This document shows positions 26,078-37,002 of a stretch of 64,000 nt of DNA, piece by piece. The notes beneath the pieces are model-generated. The model saw only the letters and a program-made list of their open reading frames with translations, was not told the DNA's origin and ran no database searches. Source of the DNA: DASSUW01 sp036257565 (GTDB taxonomy: Bacteria > Actinomycetota > Thermoleophilia > Solirubrobacterales > Solirubrobacteraceae); the NCBI GenBank assembly GCA_036257565.1, contig DATAFH010000047.1:1-64000 (forward strand). The letters run 5' to 3'. Made by a program: the position numbers and the translations under genes. The stretch's first letter is position 1; each line of letters opens with the position of its first letter.

Positions 26078-27801
26078 GCCGGCGCGCGCTGCCCCATCGC
26101 CGCCGGCTCGTCGAGCCCGAGCCCCTCCGGCGCGTGCAGCGCGAGCAGCTCGGCGTCGACCGCGCGCCGCCGGCCGCCCCCGTACAGGGAGACGAGCACC
26201 ATGACGGCGAACGCCAGCGGCACGGAAAGCACGGCGGGCTGGGTGAGCAGGGCCTCGATCGTCGGATGCTCGCCGTCGATCGCGAGCCCCGCGAAGATGG
26301 CACCCGTGGCGGCGACCGCGCCGACCACCAGTCCCGCGGCCGCGCCGCGCGCCGTCAGCCGCTCCCACCAGATCCCGAGTAGCAGCAGCGGGCAGAACGT
26401 GCTCGCGGCCAGCGCGAACGCCCAGCCCACGAGCACGGAGATGTCGAGCCCGCGAGCGACCAGAGCGAGCGCCACGGGAGCCAGTACCCCGGCGAGCGCC
26501 GCGAGCCGGAAGCGGCGCCGCCGCAGGTCGACGGGCGCGGCGCCGCGCCGCCACAGGTCGAACGAGATCGTGCCTGCCACCGAGACCATGAGGCCCGACG
26601 CAGTCGACATGAACGCCGCGAACGCGCCGGCCGCCACCACCGCGCCGAGCAGCTCCCCGCCGAGCCCCGGCCACGCCGCCTCCGGCAATCGCAGCACCAC
26701 GGAGTCGGTGGCGCCGGTCATGTAGAGCTCCGGCACCAGCACCCTGCCGAGCGCCCCGTACACGAGCGGGAACGCGTAGAAGAGCGCGAGCAGGCCGAGA
26801 ACCCGCACGGTGGTACGCCGTGCCGCCGGCCCGTCGGGGTTCGTGTAGAAGCGCACGAGGATGTGCGGCAGCCCCATGGTGCCCAGGAAGGTGGCGACCA
26901 GCAGCGAGTAGACGAACACGGCCGACGACGGGCCCGAGCGCTCCACGGGCCGGGCCCAGTCCTCGCCGCGCTGGGCGTCGATCCCCTCGGCCACCGGCAC
27001 CACCGCGTCCGCCGGCAGTCGCACCTCCCCGCTGGGCAGCGTCCGCTCCTCGCCGTCCGCCGCGCGCGCCGGCACGCCGTCCACCGTGTACGCGGTCGCC
27101 TCCGGGAACGTCACGCGCTGCGGCTCGGCCAGCTGGACCACGAGCCCGGAGTCCGGAGCCCGCGGGAATTCGTGCCCGAACATCGCGGCCCGCTCCGGCA
27201 ACCCGCCGAGGTGGATCAGCAGCAGGCAGGCCGGGAACGCGATCGCGAACGTCTTCGTCCAGTACTGGAACGCCTGGACGTAGGTGATGCCGCGCATCCC
27301 GCCGGCGGCCACGTTGAGCGCCACCACGGCGCCGACGGCGACAACGCCGACCCAGTACGGGGCCCCGGTCACCTCACCCAACGTGAGGCCCGCGCCCTTG
27401 AGCTGCGGCACGAGGTAGAAGCCGGCGATGCCCAGCACCACCCAGGCCGCGAGCACGCGCAGGCGCGGTGAGCGCAGCCGCGCCTCGGCGAAGTCGGAGA
27501 TCGTGTAGGCGCCGAAGCGCCGTAGCGGGGCGGCGACGAAGAGCAGCAGCGCCAAGTAGCCGGCGGTGAAGCCCAGCGGCAGCCACAGCGCGCCGCTCCC
27601 GACCTTCATCTGCAGCCCGGCGATCCCGAGGAACGAGGCGGCCGACAGGTACTCGCCGGAGATCGCGGCCGCGTTCCACCACGGCGTGATCGCGCGCGAG
27701 GCCACGAACAGGTCCGAGGTCGTGCGCGCGAGCCGCACGCCATAGAGACCGAGCCCGATCGTGGCGCCCGTGACCGCGAGGATGGCGCCGAGCGCGATCA
27801 C
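26074..27801 (-). CDS. Sodium:solute symporter, cation/acetate (MctC/ActP-like)
   Basis: 575 aa with about 13 membrane helices of the SSS family: SGEYLSAASFLGIAGLQMKV and AYTISDFAEARL near the N-terminus, the conserved MGLPHILVRFYTNPDGPAAR, and SGLMVSVAGTISFDLWRRGA. A hydrophilic loop of about 100 residues (QLAEPQRVTFPEATAYTVDG onward) sits between helices 6 and 7, as in actinobacterial MctC-type monocarboxylate carriers. It probably imports acetate, pyruvate or propionate with sodium or protons. Its ATG overlaps the stop of the small membrane protein upstream, in an operon running histidine kinase, LytTR regulator, small membrane protein, symporter. Confidence 0.9.
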   Translation of the reverse strand: MIALGAILAVTGATIGLGLYGVRLARTTSDLFVASRAITPWWNAAAISGEYLSAASFLGIAGLQMKVGSGALWLPLGFTAGYLALLLFVAAPLRRFGAYTISDFAEARLRSPRLRVLAAWVVLGIAGFYLVPQLKGAGLTLGEVTGAPYWVGVVAVGAVVALNVAAGGMRGITYVQAFQYWTKTFAIAFPACLLLIHLGGLPERAAMFGHEFPRAPDSGLVVQLAEPQRVTFPEATAYTVDGVPARAADGEERTLPSGEVRLPADAVVPVAEGIDAQRGEDWARPVERSGPSSAVFVYSLLVATFLGTMGLPHILVRFYTNPDGPAARRTTVRVLGLLALFYAFPLVYGALGRVLVPELYMTGATDSVVLRLPEAAWPGLGGELLGAVVAAGAFAAFMSTASGLMVSVAGTISFDLWRRGAAPVDLRRRRFRLAALAGVLAPVALALVARGLDISVLVGWAFALAASTFCPLLLLGIWWERLTARGAAAGLVVGAVAATGAIFAGLAIDGEHPTIEALLTQPAVLSVPLAFAVMVLVSLYGGGRRRAVDAELLALHAPEGLGLDEPAAMGQRAPA

Positions 27802-28112
27802 GGCTCGGGCTCGACGAGGTCGCGGAACGACTCCTCGAGCGCGGTCGCCCGGTGCACGTAGAGCACGGCGATCGCGATGAACAGCGCGAACGGCGGCCAG
27901 GCGATGATCACGATCGGCAGCGGGATGCCGAACACGTCGACGTCCTCGAGGCCGGGGAGCAGCAGCAGCGCCAGCGGTAGCGCCCCGATGATGCCGCCGA
28001 AGGCCACCAGCGCGACCAGACTGAGCGAGAGCTGCGCGCGGATCAGCCGCCGCAGGTAGAGGCCTCCGTGGGCCGTCGACTCGACGAGCTCGTCCCGCGG
28101 GGTGCGCCTCAC
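27798..28112 (-). CDS. Small two-helix membrane partner of the symporter
   Basis: 104 aa from GTG 28112, which overlaps the LytTR gene's stop (GTGA). Two helices (LSLSLVALVAFGGIIGALPL and VIIAWPPFALFIAIAVLYVH) with charged ends. This layout and its position directly before an SSS symporter resemble the DUF485/DUF4212-type accessory subunits of acetate permeases. Its own stop overlaps the symporter start, so translation of all three genes is coupled. Role as a transporter subunit is inference. Confidence 0.75.
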   Translation of the reverse strand: MRRTPRDELVESTAHGGLYLRRLIRAQLSLSLVALVAFGGIIGALPLALLLLPGLEDVDVFGIPLPIVIIAWPPFALFIAIAVLYVHRATALEESFRDLVEPEP

Positions 28113-28834
28113 ACGCCCAGCTTCCGGCGCAGCTCGCCGACCTGCCGGCGCGCGATCGGCACCTCGGCGCCGTCCACCATGACGAGCACCGCGGTCCCGT
28201 TTAGGCGCGGCCGCACCTCGACCGCCCGGCGCAGGTTGACGACGAAGCCGCGGTGCACGCGCGCGAAGCCGTGGCCGGCCCAGCGCTGCTCGAGCTCGGA
28301 CAGGCGGGCCCGCACGAGGAACCGCCCTTCGGTGCTCGCGACCCGCACGTAGTCGCCGTGCGCCTGCAGGTAGAGGATCGCCGACCGCGGCAGCAGCCGC
28401 GTGCCGCCGCCGCGCAGCGCGTCGACCGCGAGCGTCTCCTCGTCGGGCGCGGACGCCGCCGGCTCGGCCCTCGCCCCGCGCTCCGCGACCCGCTCGATCG
28501 CCTCGTCGAGCCGCCGCCGCGACACCGGCTTGACGAGGTAGTCGACCGCCGCAAGCTCGAACGCGTCGACCGCCGCGTCGTCGAAAGCGGACACGAACAC
28601 GACGGCGGGCGGCCGCTCGAAGCGCCGCAGCACGCGCGCCAGCTCGAGGCCGTCGAGGCCCGGCATCCGGACGTCGAGGAACACCGCGTCGATCGTCTCC
28701 CCGTCGCCGAGCGCGACGAGCGCCTCGGCCGCCGAGGCGGCGGAGTCCACGCGCTCCACGACCGGCGACGCCTGGAGCATGCGCACGAGGTCGGCGAGGG
28801 CCGGCAGCTCGTCGTCGACCGCCAGGACCCTCAC
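28109..28834 (-). CDS. LytTR-family response regulator
   Basis: 241 aa. An N-terminal receiver (VLAVDDELPALADLVRML, phosphoacceptor Asp in VFLDVRMPGLDGLEL, KPVSRRRLDEAI lysine) and a C-terminal LytTR DNA-binding domain (RSAILYLQAHGDYVRVAS, FARVHRGFVVNLRRAVEV, PIARRQVGELRRKLGV). It is the cognate regulator of the upstream LytS-type kinase and very likely controls one or both acetate symporter operons, as in the YehUT/BtsSR and actinobacterial mct systems. Confidence 0.92.
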   Translation of the reverse strand: MRVLAVDDELPALADLVRMLQASPVVERVDSAASAAEALVALGDGETIDAVFLDVRMPGLDGLELARVLRRFERPPAVVFVSAFDDAAVDAFELAAVDYLVKPVSRRRLDEAIERVAERGARAEPAASAPDEETLAVDALRGGGTRLLPRSAILYLQAHGDYVRVASTEGRFLVRARLSELEQRWAGHGFARVHRGFVVNLRRAVEVRPRLNGTAVLVMVDGAEVPIARRQVGELRRKLGV

Positions 28835-28892
28835 CCGGCACCGCTCCGCGTGCGCGCGGCTGGATCAGCCGGGTTGATCGAGCCTCCTGGTC

Positions 28893-30158
28893 TCATCCGG
28901 CCCTCACGCCGGAGCGGAACTTCGGCAGCGTCATCACCACCGTGGTGCCCCGGCCGTCGTCGGATTCCACCTCCAGCCCGTATTCCGGGCCGAAGGTCGA
29001 TGCCAGGCGGCCGTGCACATTGCCGAGGCCGATCCCCGGCCCCTCGCCGGCCAGCGCGGCCCGCGCGCGGTCGGGATCGATGCCGCCGCCGTCGTCGGAC
29101 ACCCGCAGCGCGACGTCGACGCCGAGGTCGATGCCCTCGATCGTCACCAGCCCGCCGTCCGCATCGCGCTCGACCCCGTGGCGGACCGCGTTCTCGACGA
29201 GTGGCTGCAGCGAGAGCACCGGCAGCACCGCCTGCAGGACCTCCGGGTCGACCTGCACGCGCACGCGCAGGCGCTCGCCGAAGCGGGCCTGCTCGAGCCG
29301 CAGGTACTTCTCCACGTAGCGCAGCTCGTCGGCCACCGTCACGTATGCGCGCTGGCGGGCGAACGCGTAGCGAATGAACTCCGCGAACTCGGTCAGTAGC
29401 TCGCGCGCCTCCTCCGGCCGCGAGTGGATGAAGGAAGCGACTGTGGCCAGCGCGTTGTAGATGAAATGCGGTGAGATCTGCGCCCGTAGCGCCTGTAGCT
29501 CTGCCCGCGCGAGCCGCTCTCCCTGCGCCTCCATCTCCGACAGCTCGACCATCGCGGAGACCAGCGCGGCCGCCTCGCCGACGACCCGCGTCTCCTCGAG
29601 CCGCAGGCGGCCGGGGCGGTCGTAGAGGGCGACCAGGGCGCCGATGCGCCGGTCCTGCACGACCAGCGGCGCGACGATGGCCGAGCGCAGCGGGCAGCCG
29701 GCGTGCCCGCAGTCGAGACGCGGCTCGACCCGCACGCGGTCGTCGCGCACCTCGCCGACGAGCGCTGCCAGCTCGTCGCCGGAGTGGTGATGATCGGCGC
29801 CCACGCCTTCGAACGCCAGCAGCCGCTCGCCGTCGGCGAGGGCCACGGCGCTCGCCCCGGTGAGCACCCGCAGGTGCGGCGCCGCGGGCGGCGCGCTCTC
29901 GGCCCCCAGGCCCTGCCGGAGATGCGGCAGCAGAGAGGTGGCCGCGTGCACGGCGCCCTGCATGGCGGAGGAGGACGGGTCCTGCACGCGCGGCGCGTGC
30001 ACGAGCCGCCACGCCGCGACCAGCGAGGCCGCGAGCACGAGACCCAGGAGCACTCCCAGCGCGACGTCCACCCTCGCTGCCGAGGATACGGATGGCTGCC
30101 GTTCGTCGCGCCACGGATGCCGTTCATCGATCCGATCGACCTTTAAGCGATTCAGCAC
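28893..30158 (-). CDS. LytS/YehU-type sensor histidine kinase
   Basis: Up to 421 aa; GTG at 30158 is used here, but an internal start is possible. One transmembrane helix (DVALGVLLGLVLAASLVAAW), a GAF-like sensor domain (about 60-210, with AVALADGERLLAFEGVGADH and LVVQDRRIGALVALYD), then the His_kinase domain with phosphoacceptor QISPHFIYNALATVASFIHS and an ATPase domain (VLSLQPLVENAVRHGV, VSDDGGGIDPDRA, GIGLGNVHGRL). Two Cys residues in RLDCGHAGCPLRSA could bind metal or sense redox state. Divergent from the DUF485-actP-acs operon across 58 bp. Confidence 0.9.
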   Translation of the reverse strand: MLNRLKVDRIDERHPWRDERQPSVSSAARVDVALGVLLGLVLAASLVAAWRLVHAPRVQDPSSSAMQGAVHAATSLLPHLRQGLGAESAPPAAPHLRVLTGASAVALADGERLLAFEGVGADHHHSGDELAALVGEVRDDRVRVEPRLDCGHAGCPLRSAIVAPLVVQDRRIGALVALYDRPGRLRLEETRVVGEAAALVSAMVELSEMEAQGERLARAELQALRAQISPHFIYNALATVASFIHSRPEEARELLTEFAEFIRYAFARQRAYVTVADELRYVEKYLRLEQARFGERLRVRVQVDPEVLQAVLPVLSLQPLVENAVRHGVERDADGGLVTIEGIDLGVDVALRVSDDGGGIDPDRARAALAGEGPGIGLGNVHGRLASTFGPEYGLEVESDDGRGTTVVMTLPKFRSGVRAG

Positions 30159-30216
30159 AGAGAACGCGTGAGCGCGGGTACAAAGCCCCGGATCGACTCG
30201 CGAGAGGGGGAGGGGA

Positions 30217-30615
30217 ATGGCAGTTCACGCACCCGAGCAGCACCACCAGCCGACGTACGACTGGGAGCGGATCGAGCAGTCGCCCGAGTTCCAGGAGCTC
30301 GTGCACAAACGCCGGGCGTTCGTCCTCCCGGCGACGATCTTCTTCCTCGCGTACTACATGGGCTTCATCCTGCTGTGCGGCTACGCCGAGGACTTCATGG
30401 CCTCGTCGGTGTACGAAGGGCTGACCGTCGGCTACTGCTTGGCGCTCACCCAGTTCGTCATGGTCTTCGCGCTCGGGATCATGTACCTGAAGCGCGCCGA
30501 CCGCGACTACGACCCGCTCGCGCAGCGGGTCGTCGAGATGGCCGAGCGCGGCGAGCTCGAGAGCCGCTCGCGCTTCGACCGTGAGTCGGCGGCGACCACG
30601 GAGACGACGCGATGA
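30217..30615 (+). CDS. DUF485 membrane protein, acetate permease partner
   Basis: 132 aa, ATG 30217 preceded by an AGGGGGAGGGGA purine tract. DUF485 pattern: SPEFQELVHKRRAFVLPATI, YYMGFILLCGYAEDFMAS, and a second helix GLTVGYCLALTQFVMVFALG followed by YLKRADRDYDPLA. DUF485 genes precede actP in most bacteria and are thought to assist it. Its stop overlaps the actP ATG by 4 bp. Confidence 0.9.
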   Translation: MAVHAPEQHHQPTYDWERIEQSPEFQELVHKRRAFVLPATIFFLAYYMGFILLCGYAEDFMASSVYEGLTVGYCLALTQFVMVFALGIMYLKRADRDYDPLAQRVVEMAERGELESRSRFDRESAATTETTR

Positions 30616-32204
30616 CCCTCTTCGCCGCCATCAACGTCGAGGCGGTCGTGATCTTCGCGATCGTCCTCTCGATCACCCTCGGCATCACCTACTGGGCGTC
30701 CAAGCGGGCGACCAGCGCCGTCGGCTTCTACGCCGCCGGCCGCCAGATCACCGGTGCCCAGAACGGCCTGGCGATCTCCGGCGACTACCTGTCGGCCGCC
30801 TCGTTCCTCGGCATCGCCGGCCTGATCATGCTCTACGGATTCGACGGGTTCCTGTACTCGATCGGGTTCCTCGTCGCCTTCCTCACCGTCATGTTCCTGC
30901 TCGCCGAGCGGATGCGGAACGCCGGCAAGTTCACGATCGCCGACGTGCTGTCGTTCCGGCTGCGGGAGCGCCCGGCGCGCACGGCGGCCGCCATGGGCAC
31001 GCTGGCCGTCGTCGCCTTCTACCTGATCGCGCAGATGGTCGGCGCGGGCGTGCTGATCCAGGCGCTCGTGGGCATCAGCTTCACGCCCGCGGTCATCCTC
31101 ACCGGCGTCTTCATGCTCTGCTACGTCGTGTTCGGCGGCATGGTCGCCACCACGTGGGTGCAGATCATCAAGGCCGTCCTGCTCATGGCCGGCATCACCG
31201 TGATGTCGATCTTCGTGCTCGGCAAGGTGGGCTTCAACCCGATCGAGCTCTTCAACCGCGCCGAGGACAACACCGGGCCGGAGACGACGTTCTCGCTCGG
31301 CCCGGGCACGTTCCTGTCCTCGCCGATCGACACCGTCTCGCTCGGGCTCGCGCTCGTGCTCGGCACCGCTGGCCTGCCGCACATCCTCATGCGGTTCTTC
31401 ACCGTGCCGAACGCCAAGGCGGCGCGCAGCTCGGTCGTATGGGCGATGTTCCTGATCGGCTTCTTCTACCTGCTGACGACGTTCATCGGCTTCGGGGCGC
31501 GCGCCTTCTTGGGTGAGGCGGGCGTGGCGGCGGCGGGCACGGGCGGCAACCTCGCCGCGCCGAACCTCGCGCTCTTCCTCGGCGGCGGCGAGGGCACGTT
31601 CGGCGGCGACCTGTTCCTCGCCGTGATCGCCGGCGTGGCCTTCGCCACGATCCTGGCGGTCGTCGCCGGCCTCGTGCTGTCGGCCTCCGCGGCCGTGTCG
31701 CACGACGTGTGGTCCAACATCATCCGCAAGGGCAAGGACTCCGAGCGCGAGGAGGTCGTGGTCGCCAAGATCGCGGCGCTCACGATCGGCGGCATCGCGA
31801 TCCTCGTGGCTGTTATCGGGGGCGCGGGCCTGAACGTCTCGTTCATGGTCGGCCTGGCGTTCGCGGTGGCCGCCAGCGCCAACTTCCCGGCGCTGCTGTT
31901 GGCGCTCACGTGGCGCCGCTTCAATACCACGGGCGCGGTCACCGGCGTGCTGTTCGGCGTCATCAGCTCGATCGCGCTGGTCATCGTGTCGCCGAAGGTG
32001 TGGCCCGGAGCCGACACCGTCACCGGGTCGCCGATCGGCTGGGACCTGGCGAACCCGGGCATCGTGTCGATCCCGCTCGGCTTCCTCGGCTGCTGGCTGG
32101 GCACGATGCTGAGCACCGAGCGTGGCGCCGAGCGCACCTACCACGAGCTCTATGTCCGCTCGGAGACGGGGCTCGGCTCGGAGAAGGCGCTCGTCGAGCA
32201 CTAG
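30612..32204 (+). CDS. actP: Cation/acetate symporter
   Basis: 530 aa with about 13 helices. SSS family: FYAAGRQITGAQNGLAISGD, YLSAASFLGIAGLIMLYGFD, VLSFRLRERPARTAAAMGTL, AGLPHILMRFFTVPNAKAA and GLVLSASAAVSHDVWSNIIR. Shorter than the first symporter because it lacks the long hydrophilic loop, so it is closer to ActP proper. It imports acetate or other short monocarboxylates that the next gene, acs, activates. It is separated from acs by 40 nt containing a good ribosome-binding site. Confidence 0.93.
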   Translation: MTLFAAINVEAVVIFAIVLSITLGITYWASKRATSAVGFYAAGRQITGAQNGLAISGDYLSAASFLGIAGLIMLYGFDGFLYSIGFLVAFLTVMFLLAERMRNAGKFTIADVLSFRLRERPARTAAAMGTLAVVAFYLIAQMVGAGVLIQALVGISFTPAVILTGVFMLCYVVFGGMVATTWVQIIKAVLLMAGITVMSIFVLGKVGFNPIELFNRAEDNTGPETTFSLGPGTFLSSPIDTVSLGLALVLGTAGLPHILMRFFTVPNAKAARSSVVWAMFLIGFFYLLTTFIGFGARAFLGEAGVAAAGTGGNLAAPNLALFLGGGEGTFGGDLFLAVIAGVAFATILAVVAGLVLSASAAVSHDVWSNIIRKGKDSEREEVVVAKIAALTIGGIAILVAVIGGAGLNVSFMVGLAFAVAASANFPALLLALTWRRFNTTGAVTGVLFGVISSIALVIVSPKVWPGADTVTGSPIGWDLANPGIVSIPLGFLGCWLGTMLSTERGAERTYHELYVRSETGLGSEKALVEH

Positions 32205-32244
32205 ATTGGGGGGGTCCGTACCGATCGGGGAGAGGAGACACGGC

Positions 32245-34212
<1,968 letters not shown>

Positions 34213-34251
34213 CGTCAGCGCTGCGACATGTGTCCACAAACCGGTAAGTTG

Positions 34252-34281
34252 ATGGCGCGCGGCCCGTTTGTCGCGCGCCAT
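34252..34281 (+). terminator. Strong hairpin between acs and the secreted-protein gene
   Basis: ATGGCGCGCG (34252-34261) pairs perfectly with CGCGCGCCAT (34272-34281) around a 10-nt loop. It lies 40 nt after the acs stop, and its 3' arm takes in the first two bases of the ATG (34280-34282) of the next gene. It may end acs transcription, block translation of the next gene, or both. Confidence 0.5.
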
Positions 34282-35653
34282 GCCTGACCCCATCACGCTG
34301 CCGCGGCGTCGCGCGGTGCTCCTCACCGTCGTCACCGCTGTCCTCGTCGCACTGCTTCCCGCAGCGGCGGAGGCGGCCACCGAGCGGGCCCGCATCACGT
34401 GGGACACCGCGACCGACATCGACCTCCACGTGCTCGACTCCGCCGGCAACCACGCGTTCTTCGGGAACCCGACCGCGATCCCGAGCTCGACGCTGTCCTC
34501 CGACAACATCGAGGGCTTCGGGCCCGAGAGCTTCCGCGACGACGAGAGCCCGGGGACGGCGCGGACCTTCAGCGTGTCCGCGTGCTATTACGCCGGCGAG
34601 GCCGGTCCGACGACGGTCGCGGGCACGATCACCGACGGCAGCGGGGCCTCGCGACCGGTGTCCGTCACGCTCGACGCCCCCGGCGACTGCGCCGATCTCG
34701 GCGTCTCCCAAGGCCGTCCCGTCCCGCCGCCGCCCGACCGCGACCGGGACGGCGTGCCGGACAGCCGCGACGCCTGCCCCACGCGACCGGCGCGGACGCC
34801 CAACGGCTGCCCGCCGCCGCCGGCCAACCGCCCGCCGATCGCGGTCAGCGATCACTGGGAGGTGCGCGGGGGCCACTACGTCTACGACAACGCGCTGAAG
34901 AACGACCGCGACCCGGACGGCGACCGCTTCACGCCACGCGTGACCTCGATCTCGTTCCGGGCGACCGAGTGGTCCGGCATGGAGCAGGACGGGACGTTCA
35001 ACTACGTGGCAGGCCCAGGTACGAGGGTCGAGCAGCGGAAGGTCATCACCTACCACCTCGTCGATGCGCGTGGCGCGCGCTCCGCCTCTGCGACGGTGAC
35101 GATCGACGTGATCCCCCCCGGCAGGAATCGGCGCGTCTCGCCGGTCCGGGCCCGGCGTGGCAGCGCACGGGCGACCGCGGCGGCGCGCTGGTACTCGGAC
35201 CCCGCGATCCTGTACTCGTGCTTCGGCACGGGCTTCGACAAGTCCTGCTATGGGGTGCTCTCGCCGGCGCAGGTGCGGGTGCTCAACGCCGCGACGCCGT
35301 GGGTCTCGCGCCCGTCGGCCGGCGAGGCAGCCCGCAAATGTGCCCTCCTGTTCCGCGGCGGCGGGATCGCCAGGTGCATCGCGGGCATGACGGCCGGAGC
35401 GCTGTTCCGCTCGGGCGACAAGCAGATCATCCGCGTTGCGGCGCAGGACGGCGACTGTCTCCTCTTCAAGCAGGACCTCAACCGCACGCTGCGCCATCCC
35501 CTGGCCGGCGCGTGGACGCGTCCCGACTTCCATCCGATCCACTCGTACCTGCGCAAGGGGACTATGGGCACGTGGTCGAAGTGGCAGGTGCCGGTCAGCT
35601 GCAATGCCAACGCCGCGTTGGTGCTCTATCCGAGGGATCTCGTGCGGCGCTAG
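34280..35653 (+). CDS. Secreted multidomain protein with calcium-binding-type repeat
   Basis: 457 aa from ATG 34280. A signal peptide (RRRAVLLTVVTAVLVALLPA, then AEA) is followed by a beta-rich domain (RITWDTATDIDLHVLDSAGN to SVSACYYAGEAG) like extracellular DUF2135/YfaP-type domains. One thrombospondin-3-type repeat follows (DRDRDGVPDSRDACP), then a proline linker, a cadherin/Ig-like domain (NDRDPDGDRFTPRVTSIS) and an unassigned Cys-containing C-terminal region (ILYSCFGTGFDKSCYGVL, KCALLFRGGGIARC, SCNANAALVL). Probably exported and disulfide-bonded. Function unknown; its stop overlaps the convergent dehydrogenase by 4 bp. Confidence 0.75.
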   Translation: MPDPITLPRRRAVLLTVVTAVLVALLPAAAEAATERARITWDTATDIDLHVLDSAGNHAFFGNPTAIPSSTLSSDNIEGFGPESFRDDESPGTARTFSVSACYYAGEAGPTTVAGTITDGSGASRPVSVTLDAPGDCADLGVSQGRPVPPPPDRDRDGVPDSRDACPTRPARTPNGCPPPPANRPPIAVSDHWEVRGGHYVYDNALKNDRDPDGDRFTPRVTSISFRATEWSGMEQDGTFNYVAGPGTRVEQRKVITYHLVDARGARSASATVTIDVIPPGRNRRVSPVRARRGSARATAAARWYSDPAILYSCFGTGFDKSCYGVLSPAQVRVLNAATPWVSRPSAGEAARKCALLFRGGGIARCIAGMTAGALFRSGDKQIIRVAAQDGDCLLFKQDLNRTLRHPLAGAWTRPDFHPIHSYLRKGTMGTWSKWQVPVSCNANAALVLYPRDLVRR

Positions 35654-36384
35654 CGGGCCGTCCAGCCCTGGTCCATGGTCACGGCCACGCCGGTGAAGGC
35701 GCGGCCGGTCGGCCCGAGGAGGAACGCGACGGCGTCGGCGATCTCCTCGGGCTCGATCAGCCGCTTGACCGCGTGCGGGGCGAGGATGACCTCCTCGAGC
35801 ACGCGGTCCTCCGGCATCCCGTGGGCCTTGGCCTGGTCAGCGACCTGGCCCTCGACGAGCGGGGTGCGCACATAGGCGGGGCAGATCGCGGCGGCGGTGA
35901 TGCCCTGCTCGGCGCCCTCGAGCGCGAGCGTCTTCACGAGCCCCAGCAGCCCGTGCTTGGCCGAGACGTACGCGCTCTTGAACGGGGAGGCCACAAGGCC
36001 GTGGACCGAGGCGACGGCGACGAAGCGCCCGTCGCCGCTCTCGCGCAGGGCCGGCCAGGCGGCGCGGGCGAGCAGGAACGGGCTCGTGAGCAGCAGCGCG
36101 AGGATGGCGTCCCAGCGGTCCTCCGGGAACTCCTCGACCGGCGCGACGTGCTGGAAGCCGGCGTTCGGCACCACCGCGTCGAGGCGGCCGAAGCGCTCGA
36201 GCGCGGCGGCGACGGCGTCGCGGTTGCCCTCCCGCGTGGTCAGGTCGGCGGCGTACGGCTCGCCGGGGCCGTCGGCGTCGGGCTCGAGGTCCACGGCCAG
36301 CACCTGCCAGCCGTCGGCCGTCAGGCGTCCCGCGATCGCCCGGCCGATGCCGCTCGCCGCGCCGGTGATGAGGGCCGCCCGCAC
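35650..36384 (-). CDS. bdhA: 3-hydroxybutyrate dehydrogenase (SDR family)
   Basis: 244 aa from GTG 36384. Short-chain dehydrogenase: cofactor site ITGAASGIGRAIAG, NAGFQHVAPVEEFPEDRWDA, catalytic Ser in VAVASVHGLVAS and YVSAKHG. The region TPLVEGQVADQAKAHGMPED and the ending AVTMDQGWTAR are characteristic of D-3-hydroxybutyrate dehydrogenase. It interconverts 3-hydroxybutyrate and acetoacetate with NAD+, linking polyhydroxybutyrate or ketone-body metabolism to acetyl-CoA and fitting the acs and acyl-CoA synthetase neighbours. It follows a DUF1707 gene by 5 nt. Confidence 0.88.
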   Translation of the reverse strand: MRAALITGAASGIGRAIAGRLTADGWQVLAVDLEPDADGPGEPYAADLTTREGNRDAVAAALERFGRLDAVVPNAGFQHVAPVEEFPEDRWDAILALLLTSPFLLARAAWPALRESGDGRFVAVASVHGLVASPFKSAYVSAKHGLLGLVKTLALEGAEQGITAAAICPAYVRTPLVEGQVADQAKAHGMPEDRVLEEVILAPHAVKRLIEPEEIADAVAFLLGPTGRAFTGVAVTMDQGWTAR

Positions 36385-36389
36385 CCTCG

Positions 36390-36956
36390 TCAGTCTTCCA
36401 ACTCCGCGAACGCGCGGCGGATCGGCAGCGGAGCCACGCCGCTGGCCACGAGTTGAGTGGTGCCGTCGTCGAGCTCGTCGAGGTCGATCGTCACCCGCTC
36501 GCGGTCCTTGTAGAGCAGCGCGAAGAGCCCGAACGGGAACAGGAGGACGGCGACGAGGAACGTCCACACCGGGCGCGACTCGCGCTCGAAGAGCAGGCGA
36601 CCGTCCCAGCGCTGCGTGATGTCGTAGCCCCAGCGCTCCATCGGCGGGGCCACGTCGGCCATCAGCTCGCGCATCGTGGTCGCCGCGTTCGCCGGCGAGT
36701 GCCAGCGTATGTGGAACGGGTACTTGCCCGGAAACCACGGTCGGTGCCGGCGGCGCTCGGGCGGCCGCGCCGGGGTGGCCACCTCGCGCGGCAGGTCGGT
36801 CTGCAGGTCGGCCAGCTCGTGCACCCAGCGGGCGGCGTATGCCTGCGCGATGCGCTCCTCGAGCTCCTCGACGTCGAGCCGGCCCTCGAACGCGTGATGG
36901 CGCAGCGACGCGACGGCCCGCTCGCGATCGGCGTCGGATGCGCGGAGCTCGGGCAT
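36390..36956 (-). CDS. DUF1707-type membrane-associated protein
   Basis: 188 aa from ATG 36956. The N-terminus is a DUF1707 (SHOCT-like) motif: MPELRASDADRERAVASLRH, FEGRLDVEELEERIAQAYAA. A linker, an aromatic region (RPWFPGKYPFHIRWHSPANA) and one hydrophobic stretch (VWTFLVAVLLFPFGLFALLY) follow, then a small beta-like tail (ERVTIDLDELDDGTTQLV). DUF1707 proteins are common in actinobacteria and of unknown function. Divergent from the acyl-CoA synthetase across 46 bp. Confidence 0.8.
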   Translation of the reverse strand: MPELRASDADRERAVASLRHHAFEGRLDVEELEERIAQAYAARWVHELADLQTDLPREVATPARPPERRRHRPWFPGKYPFHIRWHSPANAATTMRELMADVAPPMERWGYDITQRWDGRLLFERESRPVWTFLVAVLLFPFGLFALLYKDRERVTIDLDELDDGTTQLVASGVAPLPIRRAFAELED

Positions 36957-37002
36957 TCCCTCAGTATCGTCACCTCGTGAGCTGAGTCGGAGGGGAGGAG
37001 CG

